Source of the DNA: Croceivirga sp.
Lineage (GTDB): Bacteria > Bacteroidota > Bacteroidia > Flavobacteriales > Flavobacteriaceae
Assembly: GCA_028284665.1 (NCBI GenBank)
Contig: JANQRG010000037.1
Coordinates: forward strand, 101,810 to 165,809
Reading direction: 5' to 3'
Length of the DNA stretch: 64,000 bases
Below, in pieces: positions 10,807 to 20,518 of this stretch. Numbering within the stretch: position 1 is the first letter of the stretch; the number at the start of each line of letters is the position of its first letter. Under the pieces are notes generated by a model. That model ran no database searches. It worked only from the letters and a program-made list of their open reading frames with translations, and was not told where the DNA came from. Made by a program: the position numbers and the translations under genes.

Positions 10807-11190
10807 TCAGGTGGAAAACAGCCGCTGTACCTTTTCCTGGCGCAACCAGAGGGCTAGCCAAATAACGATGCCAAATATCACCGGGAAGATGGTATTAAAC
10901 AACGGGTCCTGATGAATGACATGGGAAGCAACAGCTCCGCCCAACCATCCGGTGAGCAAGACAGCGCCAAATCCTGATGTTTTTGGAAAAGCATAAAGCA
11001 GCGTGCTCAGTAGTAACGCTATACCCAGGATAAGTACTGCAGACTCCGGATAGCCTAAACCGGTAGCCCCTGCCACGGCTTGTTCGGTCTGTAAAATGTT
11101 CATCACTGCTCCCATAAGGAACATGGTTACAACAATACCTTGAAGGATGTAGGAAATCCAAAGGCGTGCTTTTGAAATTTCGGTGGTCAT
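10807..11190 (-). CDS. Small 4-TM DoxX-like membrane protein
   Basis: Start reassigned to internal ATG (MTTEISKARLWISYIL...) rather than the 184-aa ORF start that overlaps the upstream gene. Confidence 0.65.
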   Translation of the reverse strand: MTTEISKARLWISYILQGIVVTMFLMGAVMNILQTEQAVAGATGLGYPESAVLILGIALLLSTLLYAFPKTSGFGAVLLTGWLGGAVASHVIHQDPLFNTIFPVIFGIVIWLALWLRQEKVQRLFST

Positions 11191-11210
11191 AATAGTATCT
11201 GATTTATTGG

Positions 11211-11786
11211 TTATCTCGTCATTCTTGATTTTATACCTTGTCCACATAAGGTAATGATTTCTGCGATACGCTTTTGCCGTGTTTCTTCTCGTTTTGCGTG
11301 ATTCAACCAGTAGAGGTAACTCTTCCGTTGTCCCGGGGTGAAATTTTGAAAGTTGTTCCATGCTTTTCGGTTGTTGGCAAAGGCCTTTTGGAGATCCTTG
11401 GGAACAACTCCATTTTCCACATCATCCAAAGCCTTCCAGGAGCCATTTTCTTTGGCAATGGCAATAGCCTTCCAGCCACTTTCATGCATAAGTTCGGCTT
11501 GTTCAAGGGCTTTGATATGTTCCTTGTTTACTTTGCTCCAAACACTTTTCGGTTTACGGGGACAAAAGTATTGACGTCGTTTCCCATTCCCCAGGCTTTT
11601 TACGGTACTGTCTATCCAGCCGTAGCACAGTGCCACACGTACCGCTTCTTCCCAACGCATGCTGGGCATTTCATGGTCCACTTTGTAAAAGATCAGGTAA
11701 ATCCCTGCGGAGTTGTTATGATTTTTATGTAACCACTTTCGCCAGGCAGTATCATTTTTGAAATAGTGTTCCTTCGGTTCTGCCAT
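11211..11786 (-). CDS. YdeI/OmpD-associated family protein
   Basis: W-x-KWL, RWEEAVRVALCYGWIDSTVK, RKSYLYWLNHAKREETRQKRI. Confidence 0.88.
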   Translation of the reverse strand: MAEPKEHYFKNDTAWRKWLHKNHNNSAGIYLIFYKVDHEMPSMRWEEAVRVALCYGWIDSTVKSLGNGKRRQYFCPRKPKSVWSKVNKEHIKALEQAELMHESGWKAIAIAKENGSWKALDDVENGVVPKDLQKAFANNRKAWNNFQNFTPGQRKSYLYWLNHAKREETRQKRIAEIITLCGQGIKSRMTR

Positions 11787-11792
11787 AATCCA

Positions 11793-13322
11793 TTAGAGCT
11801 TTTCGTTTAAGATGGATAGCATCGTCAGGATACCTTCGCGGTAATTCCCAAGACGTAAATTCTCATTGGGACTGTGTTGATTATTATCCCTGTTCACCGT
11901 AGGAACAGTTACTGCAGGGATGTTCAGTGTGGTAACAAAGGGTGATATTGGGATGGACCCCCCACTCATGCGTATCCGAATAGGGTCTTCATCGAAGACA
12001 TTTTTAAGGGCCCGGTTTAGCCATAGGCCTACTTCCGAATCAAAATCGGTGCGGAAAGATTGATAGGAGATCTCATGGGTTAAAGTGGCGATTTTAGAGT
12101 ACTTTAATCGCTCCCCTTTAGTGGGCACCCTATCCACAATATGATAGCCCTGGTCTGCAATATGATCTTTGATGAGTCTGATAAGCCGCTCGGGGTCCGA
12201 TTCCAACACTAACCGCACATCAATTTCAGCCCTGGCCCAGCCGGGGACGATGGTCCGAACTTTTTCATTGATCCAGCCCGATTGCATACCCCTGATATTC
12301 AAGGAGGGATATTGAATGGCCGCCTGGTAGTAGTCGGCAACTTTATCTGCGCCTGCGATCTGTAAACGGTATTTGATTAGTTCATCGTTGTCAGGAACGG
12401 ATTTAAGAATTTTCTCGGTTTCGGGATCAATGGAAATTCCATCATAGAAACCTGGAATGATAACCCTGCCATCATCGTCCTTCATGGATGCCAATACCTT
12501 GGAAAGACGGAAAGCAGGATTTGGTGCATAATTCCCAAAATGCCCACTATGTTGGGGAACAATCGGACCATAGGTGGTCAACTGCACTGTGGCAATACCA
12601 CGAGCCCCAAAGGTTAGCGTGGGTTTGTTGGTAATATGCCTTGGCCCATCAAAAATAATAAGCATGTCCGCTTTTAATAGGTCAGCATTTTCAATAACCG
12701 CTTTAGGAAGTCGGGGGGAACCCAATTCTTCCTCAAAATCCATAATGACCTTGATGTTGTAGTTGGGAGTAATCCCCAACGCTGCCGTTCCATCCAAAGC
12801 TGCCAAAAACATGGCCACAGGGCCTTTAGCATCACTTGCCGATCGTGCAAATACCCGCCAATCGTCCTGATACTCCAGGATGGAACTCCACGGAAGGGAT
12901 TCCCAACCCACAGATTTGCCTGGCTTTTTAAGTGTGGGGGTATAGGGGGTTTCTTGAGACCAACGCGTGGAGTCCACGGGTTGACCATCAACTTGCAAAT
13001 AGATGAGTACGGTTTTTTTGGCCTTTTTGTGTTTTCTTTCCGCTAACAACAGCGGGACGGTGGCTGTAGGAATTCGTGTTGTGGTAAAACGTCGTTCGCT
13101 AAACGCCTTTTCGCACCATAGCACATTTTTCTCAATATCCTCCGGATAATAGGCATCGTTGGGAATGCTGAGTAATTCTTTAAGCAAGGGAAAAGAGGAA
13201 ACTGTATATTCCCGAGCCGTAGCTTCCAACTGTGCTCTGGAGATTTGTTGGGAAATTCCTGAGAAACAAAAGCAAAAAGAGAGCCACCAAAGGGAATAGG
13301 TGAGAAAAGAATTGAATTTCAT
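11793..13322 (-). CDS. M20-family metallopeptidase/dipeptidase, secreted
   Basis: signal peptide; YLQVDGQPVD, DFEEELGSPRL, HSGHFGNYAPNP, RMSGGSIP. Confidence 0.88.
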   Translation of the reverse strand: MKFNSFLTYSLWWLSFCFCFSGISQQISRAQLEATAREYTVSSFPLLKELLSIPNDAYYPEDIEKNVLWCEKAFSERRFTTTRIPTATVPLLLAERKHKKAKKTVLIYLQVDGQPVDSTRWSQETPYTPTLKKPGKSVGWESLPWSSILEYQDDWRVFARSASDAKGPVAMFLAALDGTAALGITPNYNIKVIMDFEEELGSPRLPKAVIENADLLKADMLIIFDGPRHITNKPTLTFGARGIATVQLTTYGPIVPQHSGHFGNYAPNPAFRLSKVLASMKDDDGRVIIPGFYDGISIDPETEKILKSVPDNDELIKYRLQIAGADKVADYYQAAIQYPSLNIRGMQSGWINEKVRTIVPGWARAEIDVRLVLESDPERLIRLIKDHIADQGYHIVDRVPTKGERLKYSKIATLTHEISYQSFRTDFDSEVGLWLNRALKNVFDEDPIRIRMSGGSIPISPFVTTLNIPAVTVPTVNRDNNQHSPNENLRLGNYREGILTMLSILNEKL

Positions 13323-13388
13323 AAGATTGTGGCAATTGTTCTTTTTAAAAGTACCGATACTTTGCCTATTTCACCAATTCCGGTCTGC

Positions 13389-14426
13389 TTAAAATGAATT
13401 GATGACCAATACCCCCTTGTGGGTAAAGTCATTCATTTTAGGGAGTAGGTGAATGGCTTCTTCTAAAGCAACCGTTCGATCAATTAGTTTTTCTGGTTGT
13501 AGACGGCCTTCTTCTATCATGTTCAGCATTTCAGGGTACCTGAAGGCTTGCATGCCATGGCTGCCCACAATTTCCAATTCATGGGCAATGACCTTGTCCA
13601 TCGGAACTTTTGGATGTACATGCGCTCCGGTTACCAGGCCTACCTGTACATGACGCCCCCTTTTTTTAAGGTTGGCGATGGAGTTGAAACAGGTAGTAGC
13701 ACTTCCTAAAGCATCCAAGGACACTGCTACACCTCCCTGAGTATACTCCCTTACCGTATTCACCACATCGGTCTGCGCAGCATTTATCGTGAGGTCAGCC
13801 CCTAACTGTTTCGCCAATGCCAGGTTATCCGGATTAATATCTATTGCGATAACCTGGGCGCCCAGGGCGTTTGCGATCATGACTGCGGAAAGTCCAACAC
13901 CACCGCACCCATGGATGGCAACCGTGGAGCCTTGGGAAACCTTACCTTGGTCCACAATTGCACGAAAGGCAGTTATAAAACGACAACCTAAGGTAGCTGC
14001 AGTTATATCGGCTATGGTTTCGGGCAACTTTACCAGATTAGTATCCGCATAGTCCAGGCGGACGTATGTCGCAAAAGAACCCCAATGGGTAAATCCCGGC
14101 TGGAACTGGTAGTCGCAAACCTGGTGATTACCGGAAGCACATTGTGGGCAAGTCCCACAACCACTGACGAAGGGGACGGTTACCCGGTCTCCGACACTAA
14201 AGCGTTTGACGTTTTTGCCTTTCGCAACAATAACCCCTGCCAATTCATGCCCCGGAACATGGGGGAGTGTAATATCCGGATCATGGCCCATCCAACCATG
14301 CCAATCGCTCCTGCATAAGCCGGTGGCTGTCACCTGGACCACTACGCCATCTGCTTTCGGTTCGGGATCGGGTACGTTTTGAATTGATATCTTCCCCTTA
14401 AAGCTTTCAAAAATGGCCGCTCTCAT
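13389..14426 (-). CDS. Zinc-dependent alcohol dehydrogenase (MDR superfamily)
   Basis: [12 protein letters not shown], structural zinc [15 protein letters not shown], Rossmann [10 protein letters not shown]. Confidence 0.93.
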   Translation of the reverse strand: MRAAIFESFKGKISIQNVPDPEPKADGVVVQVTATGLCRSDWHGWMGHDPDITLPHVPGHELAGVIVAKGKNVKRFSVGDRVTVPFVSGCGTCPQCASGNHQVCDYQFQPGFTHWGSFATYVRLDYADTNLVKLPETIADITAATLGCRFITAFRAIVDQGKVSQGSTVAIHGCGGVGLSAVMIANALGAQVIAIDINPDNLALAKQLGADLTINAAQTDVVNTVREYTQGGVAVSLDALGSATTCFNSIANLKKRGRHVQVGLVTGAHVHPKVPMDKVIAHELEIVGSHGMQAFRYPEMLNMIEEGRLQPEKLIDRTVALEEAIHLLPKMNDFTHKGVLVINSF

Positions 14427-14466
14427 TCCTGCAAGGTAACGGTTTGATTTTAGTTCCGGGAATTTG

Positions 14467-14982
14467 CTATTTTTTCAGGACAAATGTAACTCCTGTGGGT
14501 GTTGGGGTGTGTAAGTGTTGCAGAGGGCCCTTTTTATCTATCAAAACACCTCCTAATTTTTCTACGGCTCGTTGGGAGCGATAGTTGTACTGATCCACAT
14601 TGAACAGGATATAATTGAAATATTGAAAAGCATGTACAATCATTAAACTTTTAAAGGAAGCATTGTATACTCCGCCCCAATAGTTTCTACCCAGAAAGGT
14701 CCATCCGATTTCCACGGCGTCCACCGCATTGGGGTGTAACTTAAACCGGGAACTCCCAATAATGGACCCTGTTGCTTTATCTACAATAGCAAAGGCGCCT
14801 TTAGAAGCCATGGCCTCCTGGAAAAAGATTTTGAATACCGGTAATGTATAGCGATCGGGATTTTGATGTAGTTCCCAAATTTTAGGGTCGTTGGCCACCT
14901 CGTAAAGCTCCTGAAAGTCTTCCTCCTGCAGTGGCCGTACGAGCACCAATTCGTTTTCTAAAGTAGGTTGGAGATTGGTCAT
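14467..14982 (-). CDS. GNAT-family N-acetyltransferase
   Basis: [20 protein letters not shown]... [13 protein letters not shown] acetyl-CoA binding pattern. Confidence 0.88.
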   Translation of the reverse strand: MTNLQPTLENELVLVRPLQEEDFQELYEVANDPKIWELHQNPDRYTLPVFKIFFQEAMASKGAFAIVDKATGSIIGSSRFKLHPNAVDAVEIGWTFLGRNYWGGVYNASFKSLMIVHAFQYFNYILFNVDQYNYRSQRAVEKLGGVLIDKKGPLQHLHTPTPTGVTFVLKK

Positions 14983-15914
14983 CCGTTGTGATCTTTTTCT
15001 TTTTTTGTTTCCGGTTGATGCCTCACATTGAACCCAAAGATATCGTTTCTGGAATAGTGTCCGTTCACATCAAAATCCATTTTGTTAGGAACAATGGCTT
15101 CCAGATCCAAAGTAGCCGTAAGGACTCCGGATCTACCAAATAACGGACCTGCCAGTACCTCTCCGGAGGGGGCAACAATGAGGCTTCCTCCCGGACAGAT
15201 TTCCTCCTTATCCTCCGGCAACAATAGCTGGTACTTTTTGGGGTACATACTCCTTGTGAAATATTGATTGCAGCCCAAAACAAAGCATCTTCCTTCCAGG
15301 GCAATATGCTGTAGGGTTACTGTCCAATTTGGCCGGGAATCCGCTGTTGGGGCCACATAGATTTCAACACCCTTTTGATACATAGCCATCCGGGCCAGTG
15401 GCATATAGTTTTCCCAGCAAATTAGCCCGCCCAACTTTCCAATTTTAGTGTCAAATGTCACAAGAGATGCTCCCGAATCTTCTGCCCATATTACCCGTTC
15501 TGTCCCCGTAGGTTTTATTTTGCGGTGCACCCCAAGTAGGCCATCTGTTGGCGAAATATAGGCCATACTGCAATACAAGCTCCCATTGTTTTCTTGCCTT
15601 TCGGTGAATCCAATTACCAAATAACAGTTATGCTGTTTGGAAAGGGTAATGAGGTGCTTCATTTCTGTTCCCTCCAGTGTTATGCTATTGCGATAATATT
15701 CCTGGTATAATGCTTTTCCCGCGGATGTCCTACTTCCTATAGTGGCTCCAAAATCAAAGCCTCGAGGGTACCCGGGTAAAAAGGATTCCGGAAATACCAG
15801 GAGTTCGCAGCCTGCCCCCGCATAAGCAGTGACCAGCTTCTCCATCTTTTGGAGGGTTTTCTCTTTATCAAAGAAAATGGGATGGTCTTGTATTAGTCCT
15901 ACTTTTACTTTCAT
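14979..15914 (-). CDS. Nitrilase (branch 1-like carbon-nitrogen hydrolase)
   Basis: Catalytic E (LVFPESFLPGYPRG), K (HRKIKPTGTER), C (GGLICWENYMPLARMAMY), YVAPTADSRPNW. Confidence 0.9.
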   Translation of the reverse strand: MKVKVGLIQDHPIFFDKEKTLQKMEKLVTAYAGAGCELLVFPESFLPGYPRGFDFGATIGSRTSAGKALYQEYYRNSITLEGTEMKHLITLSKQHNCYLVIGFTERQENNGSLYCSMAYISPTDGLLGVHRKIKPTGTERVIWAEDSGASLVTFDTKIGKLGGLICWENYMPLARMAMYQKGVEIYVAPTADSRPNWTVTLQHIALEGRCFVLGCNQYFTRSMYPKKYQLLLPEDKEEICPGGSLIVAPSGEVLAGPLFGRSGVLTATLDLEAIVPNKMDFDVNGHYSRNDIFGFNVRHQPETKKEKDHNG

Positions 15915-16717
15915 TTCAGTAGTGCTTCCAGGAGATTGGTAATGGGTTTTAATTCTGTGTCGTTCAGTGCAACAGATTCCAGGACACTTGTTCCAACCAC
16001 CACAAAGTTCTCCTTTAGTACCGCAATACAGCGTTCTGCCGCTGCAATTGGTATTCCGTCAGGTACTTGATAATAGGTTTTATCATATTCCTTGGGATCC
16101 AGGCAATCCACATCGAAATGGAGGTAAAGCTGTTGGATGCCTTTAGCCTGCAAAGTTTGAATAAGGTCAGGGACGTCAACTTTTTCGGAATGATAGATGT
16201 TTCCCAAGCGGATACGTTCTTGCTCTGCGACATCCACATCCCGCAGTCCTACATAGTGGAGCTGCTTGTCCTGAAGTTGGCTGAATAGCAAAGGGTCCAT
16301 TTCAGGGATGCCTTCTCCCAAAAGCGTTCGCAAAGGCATGCCGTGAAAATTATTGCTGGGGGAATCATTCGGGGTGTTGATATCGGCATGGGCATCAAAC
16401 CAGACTACCCCGAGATGGGGATACTTATCATTCAAATAGGATACCGGAACAATTTCCAGTCCACAATCTCCGCCCAGAACGGTTAGTGTTTCCGGTTGCT
16501 TCTCTTCCAAAAAGACCTTGAATCGGGATAGCTGTTGTGTAATTGCATTGTAGTTGTTAATCTTAAAACGTTGTTGCCCATCTCCTCCGGCTGGAAGGTC
16601 GGATAAGAAAAGCTCTTGAAACAGATGCTTTCCAAAATGATCGCGAATGGCAAGTGCACCGTTTTGAATCGATGTTCCATTTCCGGAGCCCTGCCATTGC
16701 GGAAAGAATAGCTTCAT
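15911..16717 (-). CDS. Arginase/agmatinase/formimidoylglutamase family hydrolase
   Basis: LGGDCGLE, VVWFDAHADINTP, YLHFDVDCLDP ureohydrolase metal-site motifs. Confidence 0.9.
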   Translation of the reverse strand: MKLFFPQWQGSGNGTSIQNGALAIRDHFGKHLFQELFLSDLPAGGDGQQRFKINNYNAITQQLSRFKVFLEEKQPETLTVLGGDCGLEIVPVSYLNDKYPHLGVVWFDAHADINTPNDSPSNNFHGMPLRTLLGEGIPEMDPLLFSQLQDKQLHYVGLRDVDVAEQERIRLGNIYHSEKVDVPDLIQTLQAKGIQQLYLHFDVDCLDPKEYDKTYYQVPDGIPIAAAERCIAVLKENFVVVGTSVLESVALNDTELKPITNLLEALLK

Positions 16718-18360
16718 TACAAGGCTTTGGTTTCGATAAAGAAATTACGGTCGATGACCAATTCTTTTCCTTCGACAGACTCGGTCTTCCATTCGGAGTT
16801 TTTCTTTGGGAACAGCCACTTTTCTTTAGCATCCACAAACACGCGAACCGGCATATCGAAATCTTCCCTGACCTTAGTGTAGCGATATTTCAAGCTTTCT
16901 CCATCAAATTGATACTCCAGCAGAGGTACATCTGTGGTCCTCAAATATTGGTCAAAAAAGGCGGAAAGGTCCTTCCCGGTTTCCTTGCTCAAAAAATCTT
17001 CGATTTGTTGCGTTGTCACCGTTTGATGGTAAAAAGTCGCATTCATTTTTCGTAGTGTTTGGCGCCATTTTTCGTCATCTTCAACCAATTGTCTAAGGGT
17101 GTGAAGGATGTTAGCTCCTTTGTAGTACATGTCTCCGGAGCCCCTACGGTTGAGATTATATCGGCCAATAATTGTGTTATCGTTTTGGATCCGTTTTCGG
17201 GTGCCAATAACATAATCTGCTGCGGCTTGCGTACCAAAATGGTAATCGAGATAAAGATTTTCTGAATAGGCGGTGAAGCCCTCATGGATCCACATATCGG
17301 CAATGTCTTTATACGTTATGCTGTTGGCAAACCATTCATGGCCTGCCTCATGGATGATAATGAAATCGAACTTTAACCCCCATCCTGAATCGGATAGGTC
17401 TGTTCCGCGATACCCGTTCTGATACCCGTTACCGTAGGTCACCGAGCTCTGGTGTTCCATTCCCAGGTAAGGGACCTCGACCAATTTAAAACCGTCTTCA
17501 TAAAAAGGGTAGGGGCCGAACCAGTGCTCAAAGGCTTCCAACATCATAGGAGTTTGCTTGAACTGGTGTTTGGCCTTCTCCAGATTGTCTCGAAGTACCC
17601 AATAGTCGAGATCGAGGGTGCCCTTTTCTCCTTGATATTGTTCTCCAAAATGGATATAATCTCCAATATTGACATTTACCCCATAGTTGTTAATGGGGCT
17701 GCTCACAAACCAATGGGTGGTCTTCATCGTTTCGGTTTCCTCAATTCTTTCCAACCGGCCGTTAGAAACGTTCATCAGATGTTTGGGAAAGCTGACACTA
17801 ATACGCATACTATCTACCTCGTCATACATATGGTCTTTATTGGGCCACCAGATACTCGCTCCCAGCCCTTGGCAAGAGGTAGCGATAAAGGGCTTGCCGT
17901 TGGCATCTTCTTTCCAGGAGAACCCACCATCCCAGGGAGCGCGTACTGCTTCTTTAGGGTGCCCGGAATAATGCACTACGATTTCGTTTAGGGCACCTTT
18001 GTTTTGCGGTTGATCTAATAACACCATATAGGCATTACTACCTTCCTTTCGATAGGAAAGTTCCGTATTGTCCTGGGTAATTTTTTCAATTTTTAACGGA
18101 GGTTGCAGATCGATCTGTAGCGTATTCTTTTCTTCGAGCACCTTGTATTGAATGGTATTTTGCCCGGAAATATATTTGTTTTCGGGATCTACAGTGATCT
18201 CCAGGTGATAATAGGTGAGGTCCCACCACTCCCGCTCAGGAGTAATGCTACCCCTTAGAAACTCCTCTTGGGTGAAACTCAAGTCTTGCTGTGCGTAGGC
18301 GCAAAACCCTAAAAAAAGACTACAATAGAATATCACTTGTTTTGTCAAACGTCTTTTCAT
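16717..18360 (-). CDS. M1-family metallopeptidase
   Basis: HEAGHEWFANSITYKDIADMWIHEGFTAYSE (HExxH-x18-E). Confidence 0.95.
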   Translation of the reverse strand: MKRRLTKQVIFYCSLFLGFCAYAQQDLSFTQEEFLRGSITPEREWWDLTYYHLEITVDPENKYISGQNTIQYKVLEEKNTLQIDLQPPLKIEKITQDNTELSYRKEGSNAYMVLLDQPQNKGALNEIVVHYSGHPKEAVRAPWDGGFSWKEDANGKPFIATSCQGLGASIWWPNKDHMYDEVDSMRISVSFPKHLMNVSNGRLERIEETETMKTTHWFVSSPINNYGVNVNIGDYIHFGEQYQGEKGTLDLDYWVLRDNLEKAKHQFKQTPMMLEAFEHWFGPYPFYEDGFKLVEVPYLGMEHQSSVTYGNGYQNGYRGTDLSDSGWGLKFDFIIIHEAGHEWFANSITYKDIADMWIHEGFTAYSENLYLDYHFGTQAAADYVIGTRKRIQNDNTIIGRYNLNRRGSGDMYYKGANILHTLRQLVEDDEKWRQTLRKMNATFYHQTVTTQQIEDFLSKETGKDLSAFFDQYLRTTDVPLLEYQFDGESLKYRYTKVREDFDMPVRVFVDAKEKWLFPKKNSEWKTESVEGKELVIDRNFFIETKAL

Positions 18361-18366
18361 CTTAGC

Positions 18367-18990
18367 TTAATTGCGTTCATGTTTTTTATAGAAATGGTAG
18401 GTATGCCAGGAACAAATGGGCCCCAGTAGCGCATAGAAAAAACCAGGAAGCCCAATCCCAATTCCAATTTCAAAGAGTGCCAGGATCACAGAAATAATAG
18501 CTACGATAACAAAAATGGAAAAATGCCGTGTGTAGAAATACAAATGGATTGCGTTTTTCATGGAGCGGCATTTTTTAAATGCTCGGTAATACATCATAGT
18601 AAAACACAGAAAAATGAGCGAAAAGCCGATGCCGTACATTACAAAAAGATTTGCTAAATCTGTTCTTGTTTTTACGCCTTCCCCCATCAACGATTGCACC
18701 ATAGATTTCAAGGGAAACACGTAGTATAATGCCACAAACAATAAAATGCAATTGAGTACAATGATCCAGTTATCTATGTATTTGGTGCGCCTAAAGAAAT
18801 TATAGTGTACCCACCATAGTGCTACCAATACGAAGAAGCTCACCGAAAAACTGAGGAATCCCGTAGCGGTGGTTTTGTTCAGGGCAAGGTCGCTGTTCAT
18901 ATCAAAATTGACCACCATCAGTGTGGCCGCAAAAGCAAAAACACCATCACTTAATGCCTCGACCCGGCTAATATTGTGCGGCCATTTCAT
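18367..18990 (-). CDS. TMEM175-family membrane protein (DUF1211-like, putative K+ channel)
   Basis: RVEALSDGVFAFAATLMVVNF matches the (F/L)SDGVFA TM1 signature; multiple TM segments. Confidence 0.8.
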   Translation of the reverse strand: MKWPHNISRVEALSDGVFAFAATLMVVNFDMNSDLALNKTTATGFLSFSVSFFVLVALWWVHYNFFRRTKYIDNWIIVLNCILLFVALYYVFPLKSMVQSLMGEGVKTRTDLANLFVMYGIGFSLIFLCFTMMYYRAFKKCRSMKNAIHLYFYTRHFSIFVIVAIISVILALFEIGIGIGLPGFFYALLGPICSWHTYHFYKKHERN

Positions 18991-18999
18991 CTCGGAAAA

Positions 19000-20517
19000 T
19001 TATTGAATAAAGGTGACTCTGGCAATTTTGCCGTTTTCCACTTCGTAGATGGCCACTGCGGAAAAGTTCTGTCCATTTATGGTCAGATACTCTTCATCGA
19101 TGACCTTATTTCCTATGACGATACGTTTTTTGATCTCGCAATTAAGATCGGGAGTGTTTTCAAAGAAACCCTGGTACATTTTTCGCATTTGCTCCTGTCC
19201 TTCCCCAGTTTTAGTTTCAGGATAGTTAAACAACTGTACCTCTTCGCTGTAGGTCGCTAAAAAAGCGTCGATATCCCTGTTGTTGTAAGCGTCCAGTTGT
19301 TCTTGAACGATGGCAACAGGGTCTTCGGCATCTTGCTTTTCAAAAAGAAAGGTCATACTTGCGATCTCTTCATTTCGGATCTGGTAAATAGCCACCTGAT
19401 GATTTTCCACGCCATCGTCAAAGGCCATTTCCTCGTCAATTACCGTATTCCCAAGAACAATTCTTTTTTGAACGATAACACTTGTCGAATCCGTTCGTTG
19501 AAAGTAGTCACCGTAACTTTTGCGCATTTGCTCGCGCCCAACATACAGGGTATCTCCCGGTAATCGTTGTACCACCACATTTTGGGCATAACAGGACACA
19601 AAACCTTCTAGGTCCCTGGCGTTGTACGTGGCTACCTGCTTGTCTACAATTTGCTCAGGAGATGCTTCTGCCACTAGTACTAAGCTTGTTCCTGTGGAAT
19701 TAATTGCCATTCGGGTAATGGTATACATATCCGGGTCTTCAAATTCCGCAACCAATTCCCAGGAGCCGTCTTTCTTAGGATGATATTTTAGTAGTCTGCT
19801 TCCCCGTGCCGTCAACAAGGTGCCGTCCGGGAGCCAACAAAAATCTTGGGCGCCATCAGGTCTGATTATGGGTTCAGTAGCTCCTGAGATGGGATCCATA
19901 GCTTTAAGCATAGGGCCCTCTTCGGAGAAGTCAAGAAAACTGATCTTCTTGGAGTTCGGGATGTCCAGAAGGGAGCGCCCCACCTGTTTTTGGAAGGTAT
20001 AATTAGAATTGTCTTTTAAATGGCTAACGACCAGGTCCATGCGGTCTTCCACTAAAACCGTGTTTATCAGGATGTCTTTGGAATACCAAAGATGGTACCC
20101 CACTTTAGCATCCTGTAAAATAGGGGTGGACTTTCCGGTTGTGGTATCATAGCGATACAGTCGTTGTAAACCTGTGGTGTCCAACCGAATCGCAGAAATA
20201 GCATTACTTCCGGGTATTCGGGTTGGGGAGTATTCGCTCCCACCGGGTGTGTCCGTTAACCATTTGGATTGGCCTGTGGTGATATCATACCTTCTGATAT
20301 CGGTTTGCCCGTTTCTTGTTCCTGAAAAAATCAGGGTAGTATCATCATAAAAATAGGGTTGGTTGTCATACCCCTGATTATTTGAAATGTTGGTTTTGTT
20401 CGTGAGTTTCGGGATACCTTCGGCGATTTCCAAATCAAACAAGTAGATTTCCGTATTGGGTTGCGCATAGACCAAAGATCCTGATAGGATGCTAATGATC
20501 AAGAGATACTGTTTCAT
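19000..20517 (-). CDS. TolB-like beta-propeller protein with two C-terminal tandem NTF2-like/SnoaL domains, secreted
   Basis: Signal peptide from internal ATG (MKQYLLIISILSGSLVYAQ); two repeats EQIVDKQVATYNARDLEGFVSCYA / VQEQLDAYNNRDIDAFLATYSE. Confidence 0.75.
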   Translation of the reverse strand: MKQYLLIISILSGSLVYAQPNTEIYLFDLEIAEGIPKLTNKTNISNNQGYDNQPYFYDDTTLIFSGTRNGQTDIRRYDITTGQSKWLTDTPGGSEYSPTRIPGSNAISAIRLDTTGLQRLYRYDTTTGKSTPILQDAKVGYHLWYSKDILINTVLVEDRMDLVVSHLKDNSNYTFQKQVGRSLLDIPNSKKISFLDFSEEGPMLKAMDPISGATEPIIRPDGAQDFCWLPDGTLLTARGSRLLKYHPKKDGSWELVAEFEDPDMYTITRMAINSTGTSLVLVAEASPEQIVDKQVATYNARDLEGFVSCYAQNVVVQRLPGDTLYVGREQMRKSYGDYFQRTDSTSVIVQKRIVLGNTVIDEEMAFDDGVENHQVAIYQIRNEEIASMTFLFEKQDAEDPVAIVQEQLDAYNNRDIDAFLATYSEEVQLFNYPETKTGEGQEQMRKMYQGFFENTPDLNCEIKKRIVIGNKVIDEEYLTINGQNFSAVAIYEVENGKIARVTFIQ

Positions 20518-20518
20518 A

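Noticed and set aside
11274-11732. 152-aa + strand ORF antisense to the YdeI-like gene
   Set aside because: No family resemblance; overlaps entirely with a well-supported gene on the other strand.
17452-17991. 179-aa + strand ORF inside the M1 peptidase gene
   Set aside because: Antisense to strongly recognised M1 peptidase; mirror ORF artefact.
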